64,000 bases of DNA from Arthrobacter sp. PAMC25284. Lineage in GTDB: Bacteria; Actinomycetota; Actinomycetes; Actinomycetales; Micrococcaceae. How positions within the stretch are numbered: position 1 is the first letter of the stretch; the number at the start of each line of letters is the position of its first letter. Shown here piece after piece: positions 52,300 to 61,500 of this stretch. The notes beneath the pieces were generated by a model. That model made no database searches, was not told the origin of the DNA, and was given only the letters and a program-made list of their open reading frames with translations. The position numbers were made by a program, and so were the translations under genes. Where the stretch lies: assembly GCF_019443425.1 (NCBI RefSeq), contig NZ_CP080382.1:2604001-2668000 (forward strand), written 5' to 3'.

Positions 52300-54009
52300 A
52301 TGAAGAATCTGACCAGGATCGGCGGCGTTACCGCCGCCGTGGCGGCACTGACGCTCACCGCGTGCGGCGGCGGCGGCGCGGCTTCCGGCCCCGAAGCCGG
52401 CAAAGGCCAGGATGCGGGAAGTGATCTCGCCCAGCTCGTCAGCATCAATGCCAAGGACGCCAAGGACCTTGAGCCCGGCGGCACCGTGACGCTTCCGCTG
52501 GGCAACATCGGACCGAACTTCAACGGGTTCTCCAACGACGGCAACAGCGCGGACAACACCGCCCTGCACCGCCCGATCGACGGCGCCGGCACCTGGGGCT
52601 GCTGGACCTACGACTTCGACGGTACGGCGAGCGTCAACAAGGACTTCTGCGAGGAGTTCACGAGCGACGTCAAGGACGGCAAGCAGACCATCACCATCAA
52701 GGTCAATGACAAGGCCTCGTATAACGATGGCACGCCGATCGATGTCAAGACCTTCGAAAACACCTGGAACATGCTCAAGGGTGAGAACCCGGACATCGAC
52801 ATCGTCAGCTCCGGCGCGTACGAGTTCGTCGATTCGGTCAAGGCTGGCGCCAACGACAAGGAAGTCGTCGTCACCACCAGTCAGCCGGTCTACCCGCTCG
52901 ATGCCCTCTTCACGGGCCTCGTGCACCCCAAGGTCAACACCCCGGAGCTCTTCAACACCGGGTTCACCGGAGACATGCACCCGGAGTGGATGGCCGGCCC
53001 GTTCAAGCTGGACCAGTACGACTCCGCCGCCAAGACCGTTACCCTGGCCCCGAACGAAAAATGGTGGGGTACCAAGCCGGTCCTGGATAAGGTCATCTTC
53101 CGTCAGCTGGAAAGCAGCGCCGCGATCGCAGCGTTCAAGAACGGTGAAATTGACGGCGTCAGCGCCAACACGATCACCCCGTACAAGCAGCTGGACGGCA
53201 CCAAGAACTCCGAGGTGCGCCGCGGCCAGCGGCTCTTCGCCGGCGGCCTGAACATCAACGCCCAGAAGGCTCCGCTGACCGACGTCGCCATCCGCAAGGC
53301 AATCTTCACCGCCGTCGACCGTGAGGCCCTGCGCAACGTCCGTTTCAACGGCCTGAACTGGGAAGAAACCAGCTCCGGATCGATGATGCTGCTGCCGTTC
53401 TCCAAGTACTACCAGGACAACTACCCCGTCACCGAGACCGGAGCGGACGCTGCCAAAAAGGTCCTCACCGACGCAGGCTACGCGCCGAACGCGGCCGGCT
53501 TTATGGAAAAGGACGGCGTTCCGGCGGCCTTCTCGATCACCAACTTCGGTGACGATCCCACCACCCTGGCCTTCACCCAGACGCTGCAGAAGCAGCTTCA
53601 GGCCGGCGGTATGGACGTTGGAATCGACCAGCGCGCCTCGGCCGACTTCGGCAAGGTCCTGGGCGGCCGCGACTTCTTCCTGAGCGTCTCCGGCTACACC
53701 GTCGGACCGGACGCCACCGAGGCCGTGAAGCAGTTCTATGACTCCACCACCAACGAGAACGAGCTCGGCGACGCGGAGCTCGACGCAGAAATCAAGAAGC
53801 TCACCACGATTTCCGACGACGCCGAACGCAACAAGGCGGCCATGGACGTCGAAAAGAAGCACATGGCTAAGTACTTCTCGATGGGCGTCGTGATGAACGG
53901 CCCGCAGATCTCCTTCGTCCGCACCGGTCTGGCCAACTACGGCCCGTCGCTGTTCAAGAGCCTGTCCCAGGTTCCGGACTGGACCACCCTCGGGTGGGAA
54001 AAGAAGTAA
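52300..54009 (+). CDS. Peptide ABC transporter substrate-binding lipoprotein
   Basis: A 569-residue SBP_bac_5-family binding protein. The signal peptide ends in the lipobox LTAC followed by a glycine-rich tether, so the mature protein is lipid-anchored outside the membrane. It continues with YNDGTPIDVKTFENTW and ADFGKVLGGRDFFLSVSGY-type segments of the peptide-binding fold. It delivers oligopeptides, or perhaps other ligands, to OppBC. It is last in the operon, with an intrinsic terminator 15 bases after its stop. Confidence 0.93.
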   Translation: MKNLTRIGGVTAAVAALTLTACGGGGAASGPEAGKGQDAGSDLAQLVSINAKDAKDLEPGGTVTLPLGNIGPNFNGFSNDGNSADNTALHRPIDGAGTWGCWTYDFDGTASVNKDFCEEFTSDVKDGKQTITIKVNDKASYNDGTPIDVKTFENTWNMLKGENPDIDIVSSGAYEFVDSVKAGANDKEVVVTTSQPVYPLDALFTGLVHPKVNTPELFNTGFTGDMHPEWMAGPFKLDQYDSAAKTVTLAPNEKWWGTKPVLDKVIFRQLESSAAIAAFKNGEIDGVSANTITPYKQLDGTKNSEVRRGQRLFAGGLNINAQKAPLTDVAIRKAIFTAVDREALRNVRFNGLNWEETSSGSMMLLPFSKYYQDNYPVTETGADAAKKVLTDAGYAPNAAGFMEKDGVPAAFSITNFGDDPTTLAFTQTLQKQLQAGGMDVGIDQRASADFGKVLGGRDFFLSVSGYTVGPDATEAVKQFYDSTTNENELGDAELDAEIKKLTTISDDAERNKAAMDVEKKHMAKYFSMGVVMNGPQISFVRTGLANYGPSLFKSLSQVPDWTTLGWEKK

Positions 54010-54023
54010 CGCCTCCCGCCAAA

Positions 54024-54071
54024 CGGCAGAAGGCCGGCTCCCCCGTACCGTGGGGGTGCCGGCCTTTGCCG
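54024..54071 (+). terminator. Terminator of the oligopeptide operon
   Basis: Long GC-rich arms (54024-54044 and 54052-54071) with the core AGGCCGGC...GCCGGCCT pair around a 7-base loop. CCTTTGCCG follows the core. It lies 15 bases after the binding-protein stop. Confidence 0.85.
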
Positions 54072-54184
54072 TCCCCAGCGACGCGTCCCCACCTTTCGCG
54101 GGTTTCCCCCGGACCCTTCCCCACGTTTTGAAGTGTTGAGGGCGGTGCCCCCTCACATCCGGTGCGGAAGCGTTCAGGAAATAG

Positions 54185-54280
54185 CTGCAGGATGTGGGGA
54201 AGGATCGGTTCAAACCCTGCAGGATGTGGGGAAGGATCGGCTTTAGCCCTGCAGGATGTGGGGGAGGGTCGGTTTGCCAG
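54185..54280 (+). repeat. Three tandem copies of a 32-base repeat
   Basis: Copies start at 54185, 54217 and 54249 with a period of exactly 32; each begins CTGCAGGATGTGGGGAAGG, the third diverging after GGGG. A related reverse-orientation segment, CCTTCCCCAC, is at 54116-54125. The region between the operon terminator and the next gene contains no reading frame with recognisable content. Confidence 0.88.
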
Positions 54281-54307
54281 GGTGGGTCCGGGGGTAGCGT
54301 AGGAGCC

Positions 54308-55366
54308 ATGACTTCTGAATCCCGTGGTGCTATCCGGACCGCCGTCGCCGGTTTCGGCCTGTCCGGCAGCGTTTTTCATGCCCCGCTGCTGGCTGCGAAC
54401 CCAGCGTATTCGTTCGATTTGGTTGCCACCTCTGATCCGACCCGAAAGTCCGCGGCCGCAACCCGGTATCCGGAGGCCCGGATCGTGGACACTCCGGCGG
54501 AGATCCTGGAGCGGGCCGATGAGGTGGACCTGCTGGTGTTGGGGACGCCGCCGGCTACCCACTATCCGCTCGCGAAGGCCGCGCTGGAAGCCGGTCTCGA
54601 CGTCGTCGTGGACAAACCCTTCACGGTTCGCAGTGCCGAAGGCGAGGAGTTGATTGCTTTGGCTGCCCGGCTGGGACGCGTCCTGACGGTGTTCCAGAAC
54701 CGGCGCTGGGACGGGGACTTCCGCACCGTGCAGTCCCTTCTCGCCTCCGCTGCACTGGGTACCGTGACACGGTTTGAATCGCGCTTCGAACGGTGGGCGC
54801 CAACAGTGGTCAAGGCCTGGAAAGCCAACGCGACCGTGCACGACGGCGGGGGCGTCCTCTTCGACCTGGGTACCCACCTGCTGGACCAGTCCCTCCAGCT
54901 TTTCGGCCCGGCCACGGTCACACACGCCGAACTGGACACGCGGCGGCCCGGGGCCAAAGTCGACGACGACGTGTTCCTGGCTTTGCGCCACGACTCAGGG
55001 GTGACCAGCCACCTCTGGATGAACATGCTCTGCGCCCAGCAGGGACCGCGCTACCGGTTGCTGGGCAGCGAGGGCGGATTCACCAAGCATGGCGTGGACC
55101 CGCAGGAGCCCTACATTGCCGCCGGGGGCAGCCCGCTGGACGCTGACTACGGTCTGGAGGACCCGGCCTGGGCAGGGCTTCTGGGCCGGGACGGCCATGG
55201 AGACCGGCTGCCCACCGAACGCGGCGCGTACCCGGAGTTCTACCGGATCCTCGCAGAGAAGATCAATGACGGTGGCGCCGGCTCGGGGCTGCCCGCCCCG
55301 GTGGACCCGGCGGGGCCGGTTGCTGTGCTGCGGCTGATCGAGCAGGCCAGGAAACTCGCGAATTAA
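54308..55366 (+). CDS. Gfo/Idh/MocA family oxidoreductase
   Basis: A 352-residue NAD(P)-dependent oxidoreductase. The Rossmann start is AVAGFGLSGSVFHAPLL, then LVLGTPPATHYPLAKAALEAG and the substrate-domain DKPF motif (DVVVDKPFTVR). The C-terminal domain holds the DLGTHLLDQSLQLFG block. It probably acts on a sugar or cyclitol. TAGCGT at 54295-54300 ends seven bases before ATG 54308, and no good Shine-Dalgarno other than AGGAG inside that spacer is present. It stands alone between the opp operon and ald. Confidence 0.9.
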   Translation: MTSESRGAIRTAVAGFGLSGSVFHAPLLAANPAYSFDLVATSDPTRKSAAATRYPEARIVDTPAEILERADEVDLLVLGTPPATHYPLAKAALEAGLDVVVDKPFTVRSAEGEELIALAARLGRVLTVFQNRRWDGDFRTVQSLLASAALGTVTRFESRFERWAPTVVKAWKANATVHDGGGVLFDLGTHLLDQSLQLFGPATVTHAELDTRRPGAKVDDDVFLALRHDSGVTSHLWMNMLCAQQGPRYRLLGSEGGFTKHGVDPQEPYIAAGGSPLDADYGLEDPAWAGLLGRDGHGDRLPTERGAYPEFYRILAEKINDGGAGSGLPAPVDPAGPVAVLRLIEQARKLAN

Positions 55367-55476
55367 ACGGGCAACGGCAGCAATCCTCCGCGTGCTCGCT
55401 TGGCCGCACGCTTCCGGATAACTGCCGTTGCCCAAACCGCTGACGTCAGCCTGTCGACCAGCGGGTTTATCTTTGC

Positions 55477-56595
55477 TTAGGCCGGGACGAGCTCGTGCCA
55501 GTCCGCCACGAGCGGCAGGTCGTGCGCCTCGGAGACGGAGCGGTGGGCGACCTGGCCGGCAGCGATGTTGAGGCCGGCCGCGAGGGTGGCGTCGCGCTCG
55601 AAGGCCGCCTTGATACCCAGGTTGGCCAAGGCCACGGCGTAGCGCAGCGTGACGTTGGTCAGCGCGTAGGTCGAGGTGTTCGGGACCGCGCCGGGCATGT
55701 TGGCAACGCAGTAGAAGATCGTGTTGTGGACCCTGTACGTCGGCTCCTGGTGTGTGGTCGGGTGGGTGTCCTCGAAGCAGCCGCCCTGGTCCACCGCGAT
55801 GTCCACCAGCACGGAACCGGGCTTCATCCGGGAGACGAGTTCGTTGGTGACCAGCTTCGGGGCCTTGGCGCCCGGAATCAGCACGGAACCGATCACAAGG
55901 TCGGCGTCGACCACGGACTTCTCGATCTCATAGGAGTTGGAGGCAACCGTCTTGAGCCGGCCCTGGTACTGCGCGTCGAGTTCGCGGAGGCGGTTGATGT
56001 TGATGTCCAGGATCGTGACGTCGGCGCCGAGGCCCAGGGCCATGGCAGCGGCGTTGGTTCCGGCGACCCCGGCGCCGAGCACCACGACCTTGGCCGGGCG
56101 GACGCCCGGGACGCCGCCGAGCAGAACGCCCTTGCCGCCGGCCGGGGCCATCAGGGAAGTCGCACCGACCTGGACGGACAACCGGCCGGCAACCTCGGAC
56201 ATCGGAGCCAGCAGCGGCAGAGTGCGGCCTTCCTGGACCGTCTCGTAGGCGATGGCGGTGACGCCGGCATTGATCAGTGCCCGGGTCAGTTCCGGCTCGG
56301 CAGCCAAGTGCAGGTAGGTGAAGAGGATCAGGCCCTTGCGGAAGCGGTGATATTCGGCCTTGATCGGTTCCTTGACCTTCATGACCATCTCGGCCCGGGC
56401 CCACACGTCGTCGGCGTCGGCCACAATCTCGGCACCGGCAATCGCGTATTCCTCGTCCGTGATCCCGGAGCCGAGGCCCGCGCCGCGTTCGACCAGCACG
56501 GTGTGCCCGTGAGTGCGGAATTCGTGGACTCCGGCGGCCGTAATGGCGACGCGGAATTCGTTGTTCTTGATCTCTTTGGGGATACCGATAATCAT
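55477..56595 (-). CDS. ald: Alanine dehydrogenase
   Basis: A 372-residue NAD+-dependent alanine dehydrogenase, converting L-alanine to pyruvate and ammonia. It starts [18 protein letters not shown] and has [31 protein letters not shown] (catalytic His region), the NAD-binding [20 protein letters not shown] and [21 protein letters not shown] 56595 follows CTGGAG. It is divergent from a PucR-type regulator, as B. subtilis ald is controlled by the PucR-type activator AdeR. Confidence 0.96.
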   Translation of the reverse strand: MIIGIPKEIKNNEFRVAITAAGVHEFRTHGHTVLVERGAGLGSGITDEEYAIAGAEIVADADDVWARAEMVMKVKEPIKAEYHRFRKGLILFTYLHLAAEPELTRALINAGVTAIAYETVQEGRTLPLLAPMSEVAGRLSVQVGATSLMAPAGGKGVLLGGVPGVRPAKVVVLGAGVAGTNAAAMALGLGADVTILDININRLRELDAQYQGRLKTVASNSYEIEKSVVDADLVIGSVLIPGAKAPKLVTNELVSRMKPGSVLVDIAVDQGGCFEDTHPTTHQEPTYRVHNTIFYCVANMPGAVPNTSTYALTNVTLRYAVALANLGIKAAFERDATLAAGLNIAAGQVAHRSVSEAHDLPLVADWHELVPA

Positions 56596-56731
56596 TTTTG
56601 ACTCCAGTGGTGGCGGCCTCATGGGCCTGATCGGGCTGGCTTTTCTACTCTCCAGAATAGGTCCCGCTGTGACGGGGGCTACAGGATGCCTCGCTGGGCC
56701 CGCTCCCAAACTCTTGAGTTTCCGGGCTTTT

Positions 56732-56761
56732 TGTCAATTTAGGTTCGACATTTGTCGAGCC
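56732..56761 (-). promoter_or_regulatory. Palindrome abutting an ald -35 element
   Basis: Arms GGTTCGAC (56742-56749) and GTCGAGCC (56754-56761) form a 20-base near-palindrome. On the minus strand it is followed four bases later by TTGACA (56732-56737), a perfect -35 for ald, whose -10 seems weak. An activator site touching the -35 fits control of ald by the divergent PucR-type protein. Confidence 0.55.
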
Positions 56762-56839
56762 TGGAAGCGTCAAGTGTCGCCTGCTGTAGGTCTGCCCCGG
56801 GTTCGCGGGGCGGACGGCAGGGCAGAGTAGTCTGGCAAC

Positions 56840-58061
56840 ATGCACCAGCAGGACGTCGAACAGCTCGTGGAGCGCGTGGCACTCAGGCTCGGACGCGGCC
56901 TTTCACTCGAAGATCTCGACGGGCTTCTGCTCGCCTATAGCTCCAACCAGTCGCACGCGGACAGGGTGCGGGTGAATTTCCTGCTCAGCAAGCGGGTGCC
57001 GGCCGATGTCACTGCCTGGCAGTTGTCCCACGGGATCGGGACGGCGGTGCGTCCCGTCGTCGTCCCTGCCAACGACGAACTCGGGATGCTGGGGCGCGTC
57101 TGCGTGCCGCTGATGGTGCGGGGCTTCCGGGTGGGCTACCTGTGGGTTCAGCTCGACCTGGATGACCCCGGGGCGGCGCCGGTCCTCGCGGGACTGCCCG
57201 ACGTCGCCAGCGAGCTGGAGCAGCTCTCGACCCTGCTGCTGGAGTCCAACACTGCGGAATCAGAGTTCCGCCGCCGCCGGGAGCAGGACTTTATGGCGGC
57301 CTGCGCCGGGGACATGAACGCGCTGGCTGCCGTGGCCGGCTGGAAGGAAATCCAGGGCCGCGGACCGTGGCTGCTCGTGACGGTCCTGGACGCCGACGGC
57401 TGGGCTGAAGGAGCAGACCCGTTAGCGGCCACCCTCATCCACCGCTCAGCCGCGCTCCAGGCGACCATCGGGGTGGATGCGGCCCTTTTCAGTGCCGGCA
57501 CTGAAACCCACGCTGTTGTGCTCTTCCGCGAATCAACCGGCCGCGCCGACCATGCCCAGGTGCTGGTCCACTATCAGCTCGAACTGGCCAAACGCTCCGG
57601 CAGGCCGGTCCACCGGATCATTCTCGGCGCGAGCGAGGGTTTCGCCAAGCCCCGGGAGCTGGCCGAAGCCTACCGGCAGTCGCGCCAGGCCGCCCAGGGC
57701 CGCAGCGGTGGATCCACGCCTGGGCGAACTCGTCGATTGCCGCGCCACCGGCGTCTACCAGGTCCTGGCCTCGGCTGGCGGCGGTGCCGCGGCCTGGGCG
57801 GACTCGGGTTCCGTGTACTTCCGTGTCCTGGAGGACCACGATCGGAACAACGAGCTGCTCTCAGTGCTGGAACTGTTTTACGACAACGACGGTTCGGTCC
57901 AGGAAGTGGCAGCCCGGCTGCACCTGCACCGAAGCAGCATCTACAACCGGCTGGGGCGGATCCGCCAGTTGCTCGGCGTGGATCCGCTCAAGGGGACGGT
58001 GCGGCTTGAACTGCATGCTGCACTCAAGGCGCGCCGCTGGGCCGGGCGGCCGCGGATCTAG
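56840..58061 (+). CDS. PucR/CdaR-family regulator, AdeR-like (apparent frameshift)
   Basis: Restored length is about 406 residues. The N-terminal part (LVERVALRLGRGLSLEDLDGLLLAY) is the PucR-type sensor, a GGDEF-like middle follows, and the C-terminus has the helix-turn-helix VQEVAARLHLHRSSIYNRLGRI. As sequenced, the sensor frame and the DNA-binding frame are separated at the G run 57697-57699: dropping one G reads RQAAQAAAVDPRLGELV straight through. It is divergent from ald and probably activates it. TAGTCT at 56828-56833 ends six bases before ATG, indicating leaderless expression. The stop overlaps the next convergent gene. Confidence 0.85.
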
Positions 58062-58327
58062 CCGGCGCGGCCTTCGCGTTTGGGCGACTCGGGGTCCAGG
58101 GAAAAATCCGGGTCCGTCGGGCTGGCCGCCTTGTCCGCCTTGGCCCGGGCCGCCTTTCGGCGCCGGCGGGCCAGTCGGCTGTCCGTCCACAGGGCCACGG
58201 CCACAAACGCCACGCAACTGGCCATAAACGTCGCCGTGTCGTTCAGCCCAAGCGTGGTCCCAAGGACACCGGCGAGAACCATGGCGGCAATGCCCGCCAT
58301 GATGTGCCATCCCCTGAAATTACCCAC
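58058..58327 (-). CDS. Small hypothetical membrane protein
   Basis: An 89-residue protein with two membrane segments (about residues 8-27 and 33-50), a basic stretch (SRLARRRRKAARAKADK) and an acidic tail. The topology suggests the tail is cytoplasmic. It overlaps the regulator gene's stop by four bases (convergent). There is no family I recognise. Confidence 0.72.
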   Translation of the reverse strand: MGNFRGWHIMAGIAAMVLAGVLGTTLGLNDTATFMASCVAFVAVALWTDSRLARRRRKAARAKADKAASPTDPDFSLDPESPKREGRAG

Positions 58328-58401
58328 AATTCAAGCCTAACGCCCGGCGCAGGCGCCTTTCCGTGCGCCACCGGGATCGTTGCTTGATCCTTATCACTGC
58401 T

Positions 58402-58824
58402 TCACGAAGGACCCGGAGCATCGTCATCCAGATGTGCCGCGGCGCTGCCCGCAGTATTGTTCTTCCTCTGCGTCGCCAGCCACGCCGTGATATCGGCGAG
58501 CCGGATCCGCCGGTGCGTTCCGCGGTATTCCACCGGGATCTCGCCCCGGTCGGTCAGGTTCCGCAGGTACGTGTGCGAGATACCGGCCAGCTCGGCTGCC
58601 TTGGAAGTGGTCAGCATTTCCTCGACGCTGCTGACCGTGACCGCTTCGCCCCGGCTGAAACGGCCCAGCAGATCGACGACGGCGTCCCTCGCCTGCGGCG
58701 GGAGCCGATGCACCGTGCCGTCGACGAAGACGGTGATGTCACTGCTGCCGCCGAGGGCATAGCGGAGCTTTTGCGCGTCGTCGGCGGGGAGGCCGGCCGT
58801 CACCCGGGGTGCTATGAGGGTCAT
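58402..58824 (-). CDS. Excisionase-type helix-turn-helix DNA-binding protein
   Basis: A 140-residue protein. The C-terminal half (about residues 65-120) is a MerR/excisionase-like winged helix: MLTTSKAAELAGISHTYLRNLTDRGEIPVEYRGTHRRI, with the wing around the last residues. The N-terminal half (GSSDITVFVDGTVHRLPPQARDAVVDLLGRF) resembles antitoxins, but there is no PIN-domain toxin beside it. TAGGAT at 58831-58836 (minus strand) ends six bases before ATG, so it is probably leaderless. Confidence 0.85.
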   Translation of the reverse strand: MTLIAPRVTAGLPADDAQKLRYALGGSSDITVFVDGTVHRLPPQARDAVVDLLGRFSRGEAVTVSSVEEMLTTSKAAELAGISHTYLRNLTDRGEIPVEYRGTHRRIRLADITAWLATQRKNNTAGSAAAHLDDDAPGPS

Positions 58825-58874
58825 GGGTGCATCCTAACGGAGAGCTGCCCCTGGGCCCGCGGTGAAGCGCACTG

Positions 58875-60560
58875 TCACAGGCCGAGTTCCTCGAGGACCG
58901 GAAGCTTTGCCCGCACGAGTGCGCGGGCTTCGGCGGCGCTGGGGGCGGAGAGCGCCAGCTTGGCCAGCTCCTGCGCTTCCTCAAGGGTCACGGTCTTCAG
59001 CACGGCGGCCACGGCCGCGATTGAACGGGCCGTCATGGACAGGGTGGTGACACCCAGGCCGGTGAGGACGACGGCGAGGGCCGGATCTGCGGCCGCCTCG
59101 CCGCAGACGCCCACCGGCTTGTTGTGACCTTCAGCTGCCGAGCCTTCAACGGTGAGGCCGACAAGACGGAGCACGGCCGGCTGCCAGGGGGAGTTCAGTG
59201 CCGCGAGGGGGCCGAGCTGGCGGTCTGCGGCCATGGCGTACTGGGTGAGGTCGTTGGTGCCGAGGCTGGCAAAACCGACTTCCCGCAGGATGGACTCAGC
59301 GGTCAGGGCGGCCGAGGGGACCTCGACCATCACGCCAGGAGTCTTGATCCCGGCCTCCGCGCACATCCCGGCGAAGCGGGCAGCCTCCTCCGCGGTGGAA
59401 ATCATCGGTGCCATAACCCAGACGTCCGCCTCCGATGCCTGTTCGGCCTGGGCAATGGCCTGCAGTTGGCGCGCAAGCACGCCGGGCGTCGTGGTGTCCG
59501 TACGGTAACCGCGCACACCCAGGGCCGGGTTGGGCTCGGTGGCGTCGGTCAGGAAGGGCAGTGGTTTGTCAGCTCCGGCGTCGAGGGTGCGCAGTACCAC
59601 TTTCTTCCCCGGAAAAGCGTCGAAAACTCCCTTGTACGCGGCGGCCTGTTCCTCCACCGTGGGCTCGGTCTCCCGCTCCAGGAAGCAGAACTCGGTCCGG
59701 AACAACCCGACGCCCTGGGCATTGAGCGCCGCGGCGGCAACGGCATCCTTGGCGCCGCCCACGTTGGAGAGGAGCGGAACGAGGTGGCCGTCCGCCGTCG
59801 CGCCGTTGCCATCGAATTCGGACAGCAGCGACGCGGTCGCGGCCCACTGGGCAGCGGCGGCGTGTTCGGACTCCCCGGGCCCAGCGATGATGCTGCCGGC
59901 GGCACCGTCGACGTAAACTTCGGTGCCATCGGCGAGTTCGTCGACGCCGGCCGCGGCCACCACGGCCGGCAGGCCCAGCGAGCGGGCGATGATGGCGGTG
60001 TGTGACTGCGGGCCGCCGCCGGCCGTGACAAGGGCGAGGATTTTTTCCGGGTCCAGGGTCGCGGTGTCCGCCGGGGCCAGGTCCTCGGCGACGAGGATGA
60101 ACGGGGTGTCAGAGGCGGGGATGCCGGGGGCTGCAACGCCGCGCAGTGCCGCCACAATCCGGGCCCGCACATCCAGGACGTCCGTGGCGCGCTCGGCCAT
60201 GTACCCGCCCAGATTGTGCAGCATTTCGGCGACGGATCCGCCGGCTTCCCAGATGGCACGCTGGCTGGACGTGCCGCGGCCGATCAGCTTGGCGGCCGCC
60301 TTCAGCAGCATGGTGTCGGTGGCCATGAGGGCCGTCGCCTCCAGCACGGCTTTTCCGTCGCCGCTGACCGTCTCGGACCGGGCCTTGAGCTCGTCGTGGA
60401 CGGCTTTGGCGGCCACTTTCATCGCCGCGGTGGCCTCCTCGGCCGTAACGCCGTCAGGCAGGACCTCGCCGGCGGGAGGCTCGCTGATTGGTTTGGGCAT
60501 CTGGCGAATGGTGCCGATGATCCGGCCGGGGCTGACGCCTACTCCTGGGAAATTCTGCAC
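58875..60560 (-). CDS. ptsI: Phosphoenolpyruvate-protein phosphotransferase (PTS enzyme I)
   Basis: A 561-residue enzyme I that takes phosphate from PEP and passes it to HPr. The phosphorylated His 187 is in GGGPQSHTAIIARSLGLPAV; the PEP-binding domain has GLFRTEFCFLERETEP and the catalytic Cys in PVGVCGEAAADP. The length fits. It is divergent from the TetR regulator and the mannitol genes, which depend on it. No HPr gene is seen in the window. Confidence 0.95.
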   Translation of the reverse strand: MQNFPGVGVSPGRIIGTIRQMPKPISEPPAGEVLPDGVTAEEATAAMKVAAKAVHDELKARSETVSGDGKAVLEATALMATDTMLLKAAAKLIGRGTSSQRAIWEAGGSVAEMLHNLGGYMAERATDVLDVRARIVAALRGVAAPGIPASDTPFILVAEDLAPADTATLDPEKILALVTAGGGPQSHTAIIARSLGLPAVVAAAGVDELADGTEVYVDGAAGSIIAGPGESEHAAAAQWAATASLLSEFDGNGATADGHLVPLLSNVGGAKDAVAAAALNAQGVGLFRTEFCFLERETEPTVEEQAAAYKGVFDAFPGKKVVLRTLDAGADKPLPFLTDATEPNPALGVRGYRTDTTTPGVLARQLQAIAQAEQASEADVWVMAPMISTAEEAARFAGMCAEAGIKTPGVMVEVPSAALTAESILREVGFASLGTNDLTQYAMAADRQLGPLAALNSPWQPAVLRLVGLTVEGSAAEGHNKPVGVCGEAAADPALAVVLTGLGVTTLSMTARSIAAVAAVLKTVTLEEAQELAKLALSAPSAAEARALVRAKLPVLEELGL

Positions 60561-60682
60561 TGAAGGTCCTCATTTTCTGCCGGCTGCCGTGCCCATCGAT
60601 ACACGGGGCTGGGAGCAACTGCCTGGCGCTGGTAATGCTTCGATAATTTTGCGTTTCTAAAAAGTGTATGTGATCCACTTCA

Positions 60683-60697
60683 TATAGCGCTGCTATA
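60683..60697. promoter_or_regulatory. Palindrome in the TetR gene promoter
   Basis: TATAGC-GCT-GCTATA is a perfect inverted repeat placed just before the -10-like TAGGCT (60703-60708) of the TetR gene, i.e. between the expected -35 and -10. It lies in the divergent region shared with ptsI, so the TetR protein could control itself and ptsI. Confidence 0.55.
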
Positions 60698-60715
60698 GGT
60701 GCTAGGCTAGCGGTT

Positions 60716-61444
60716 ATGAGCGCGAATGGCGAGTTACCGGCAAAGACGCGGCTACTGCAGGCTGCTGCCGGATTACTCGCTGCATCGGCCGGCGGACCAA
60801 TCTCCACCCGGCAGATAACACAGGCGGCGGGCGTCACGGCCCCGACCCTGTATCACCACTTCGGTGACAAAGAAGGGCTCTTTGACGCAGTCATTGCTGA
60901 AGGTTTCAGAGCCTATGTTGCGGGCGAACGTGATTTCGCCCCGTCCGGACGGCCTATGGAGGACATCCGGCGCATGTGGGACAACCATGTGCACTTCGGG
61001 CTCGCTAATCCCGAGCTCTACCTTGTTATGTTCGGCAACATCCGTCCTGAAAGCCGCCCCTCTGTCATCGCTGATGCCGAAGCGCTGATGGAAGAACTGC
61101 TGAACAAGGCCGCCGTTATTGGTCACTTGAATGTGCCACCGCGCGAAGCCGCCAGAAGCATTCTGGCCGCTACCGTGGGCGTCACGCTCATGCTGATATC
61201 CGAGCGGGCGGCCGAACGCAACCTTGAGTTGTCCGCGATGACGCGCGACGCCATGGTCCTGGCTGTCTCCACAGACAAGGCCAAGGCGTCGGGGGCAGAA
61301 TCCTCCGGCGAGTCCTCCGTTGTAGTGGCCGCGATCGCCCTGAATGCGGCGCTCCAGTCCTCAGAATCGGACCAGCTCTCCAGCTCCGAACTTAAGCTCT
61401 TCCTCGAATGGCTCCACCGGATCTCCACCAGCACCAATAACTGA
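60716..61444 (+). CDS. TetR/AcrR family transcriptional regulator
   Basis: A 242-residue regulator. The N-terminal helix-turn-helix (about residues 10-58) reads ISTRQITQAAGVTAPTLYHHFGDKEGLFDAVI, typical of TetR. The rest is a helical ligand-binding domain with no specific motif. It lies between ptsI (divergent) and mtlA (56 bases downstream), so control of the mannitol PTS is a reasonable inference. Most mannitol systems use MtlR-type regulators, so this would be unusual. TAGGCT ends seven bases before ATG 60716 (leaderless). Confidence 0.9.
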   Translation: MSANGELPAKTRLLQAAAGLLAASAGGPISTRQITQAAGVTAPTLYHHFGDKEGLFDAVIAEGFRAYVAGERDFAPSGRPMEDIRRMWDNHVHFGLANPELYLVMFGNIRPESRPSVIADAEALMEELLNKAAVIGHLNVPPREAARSILAATVGVTLMLISERAAERNLELSAMTRDAMVLAVSTDKAKASGAESSGESSVVVAAIALNAALQSSESDQLSSSELKLFLEWLHRISTSTNN

Positions 61445-61500
61445 TCCGCGCCACATACACCCATCCTGCGCTGGCGCAGGAGTGACGTTTAGGAAATCAC

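Noticed and set aside
54185..54280. CRISPR array
   Set aside because: The 32-base units are directly adjacent without spacers and there are no cas genes.
49438..54309. A 1623-codon open frame on the minus strand across the oligopeptide operon
   Set aside because: It is antisense to four well-supported genes, its composition (H, R, G, D repeats) mirrors high-GC codon bias, and it has no family motif.
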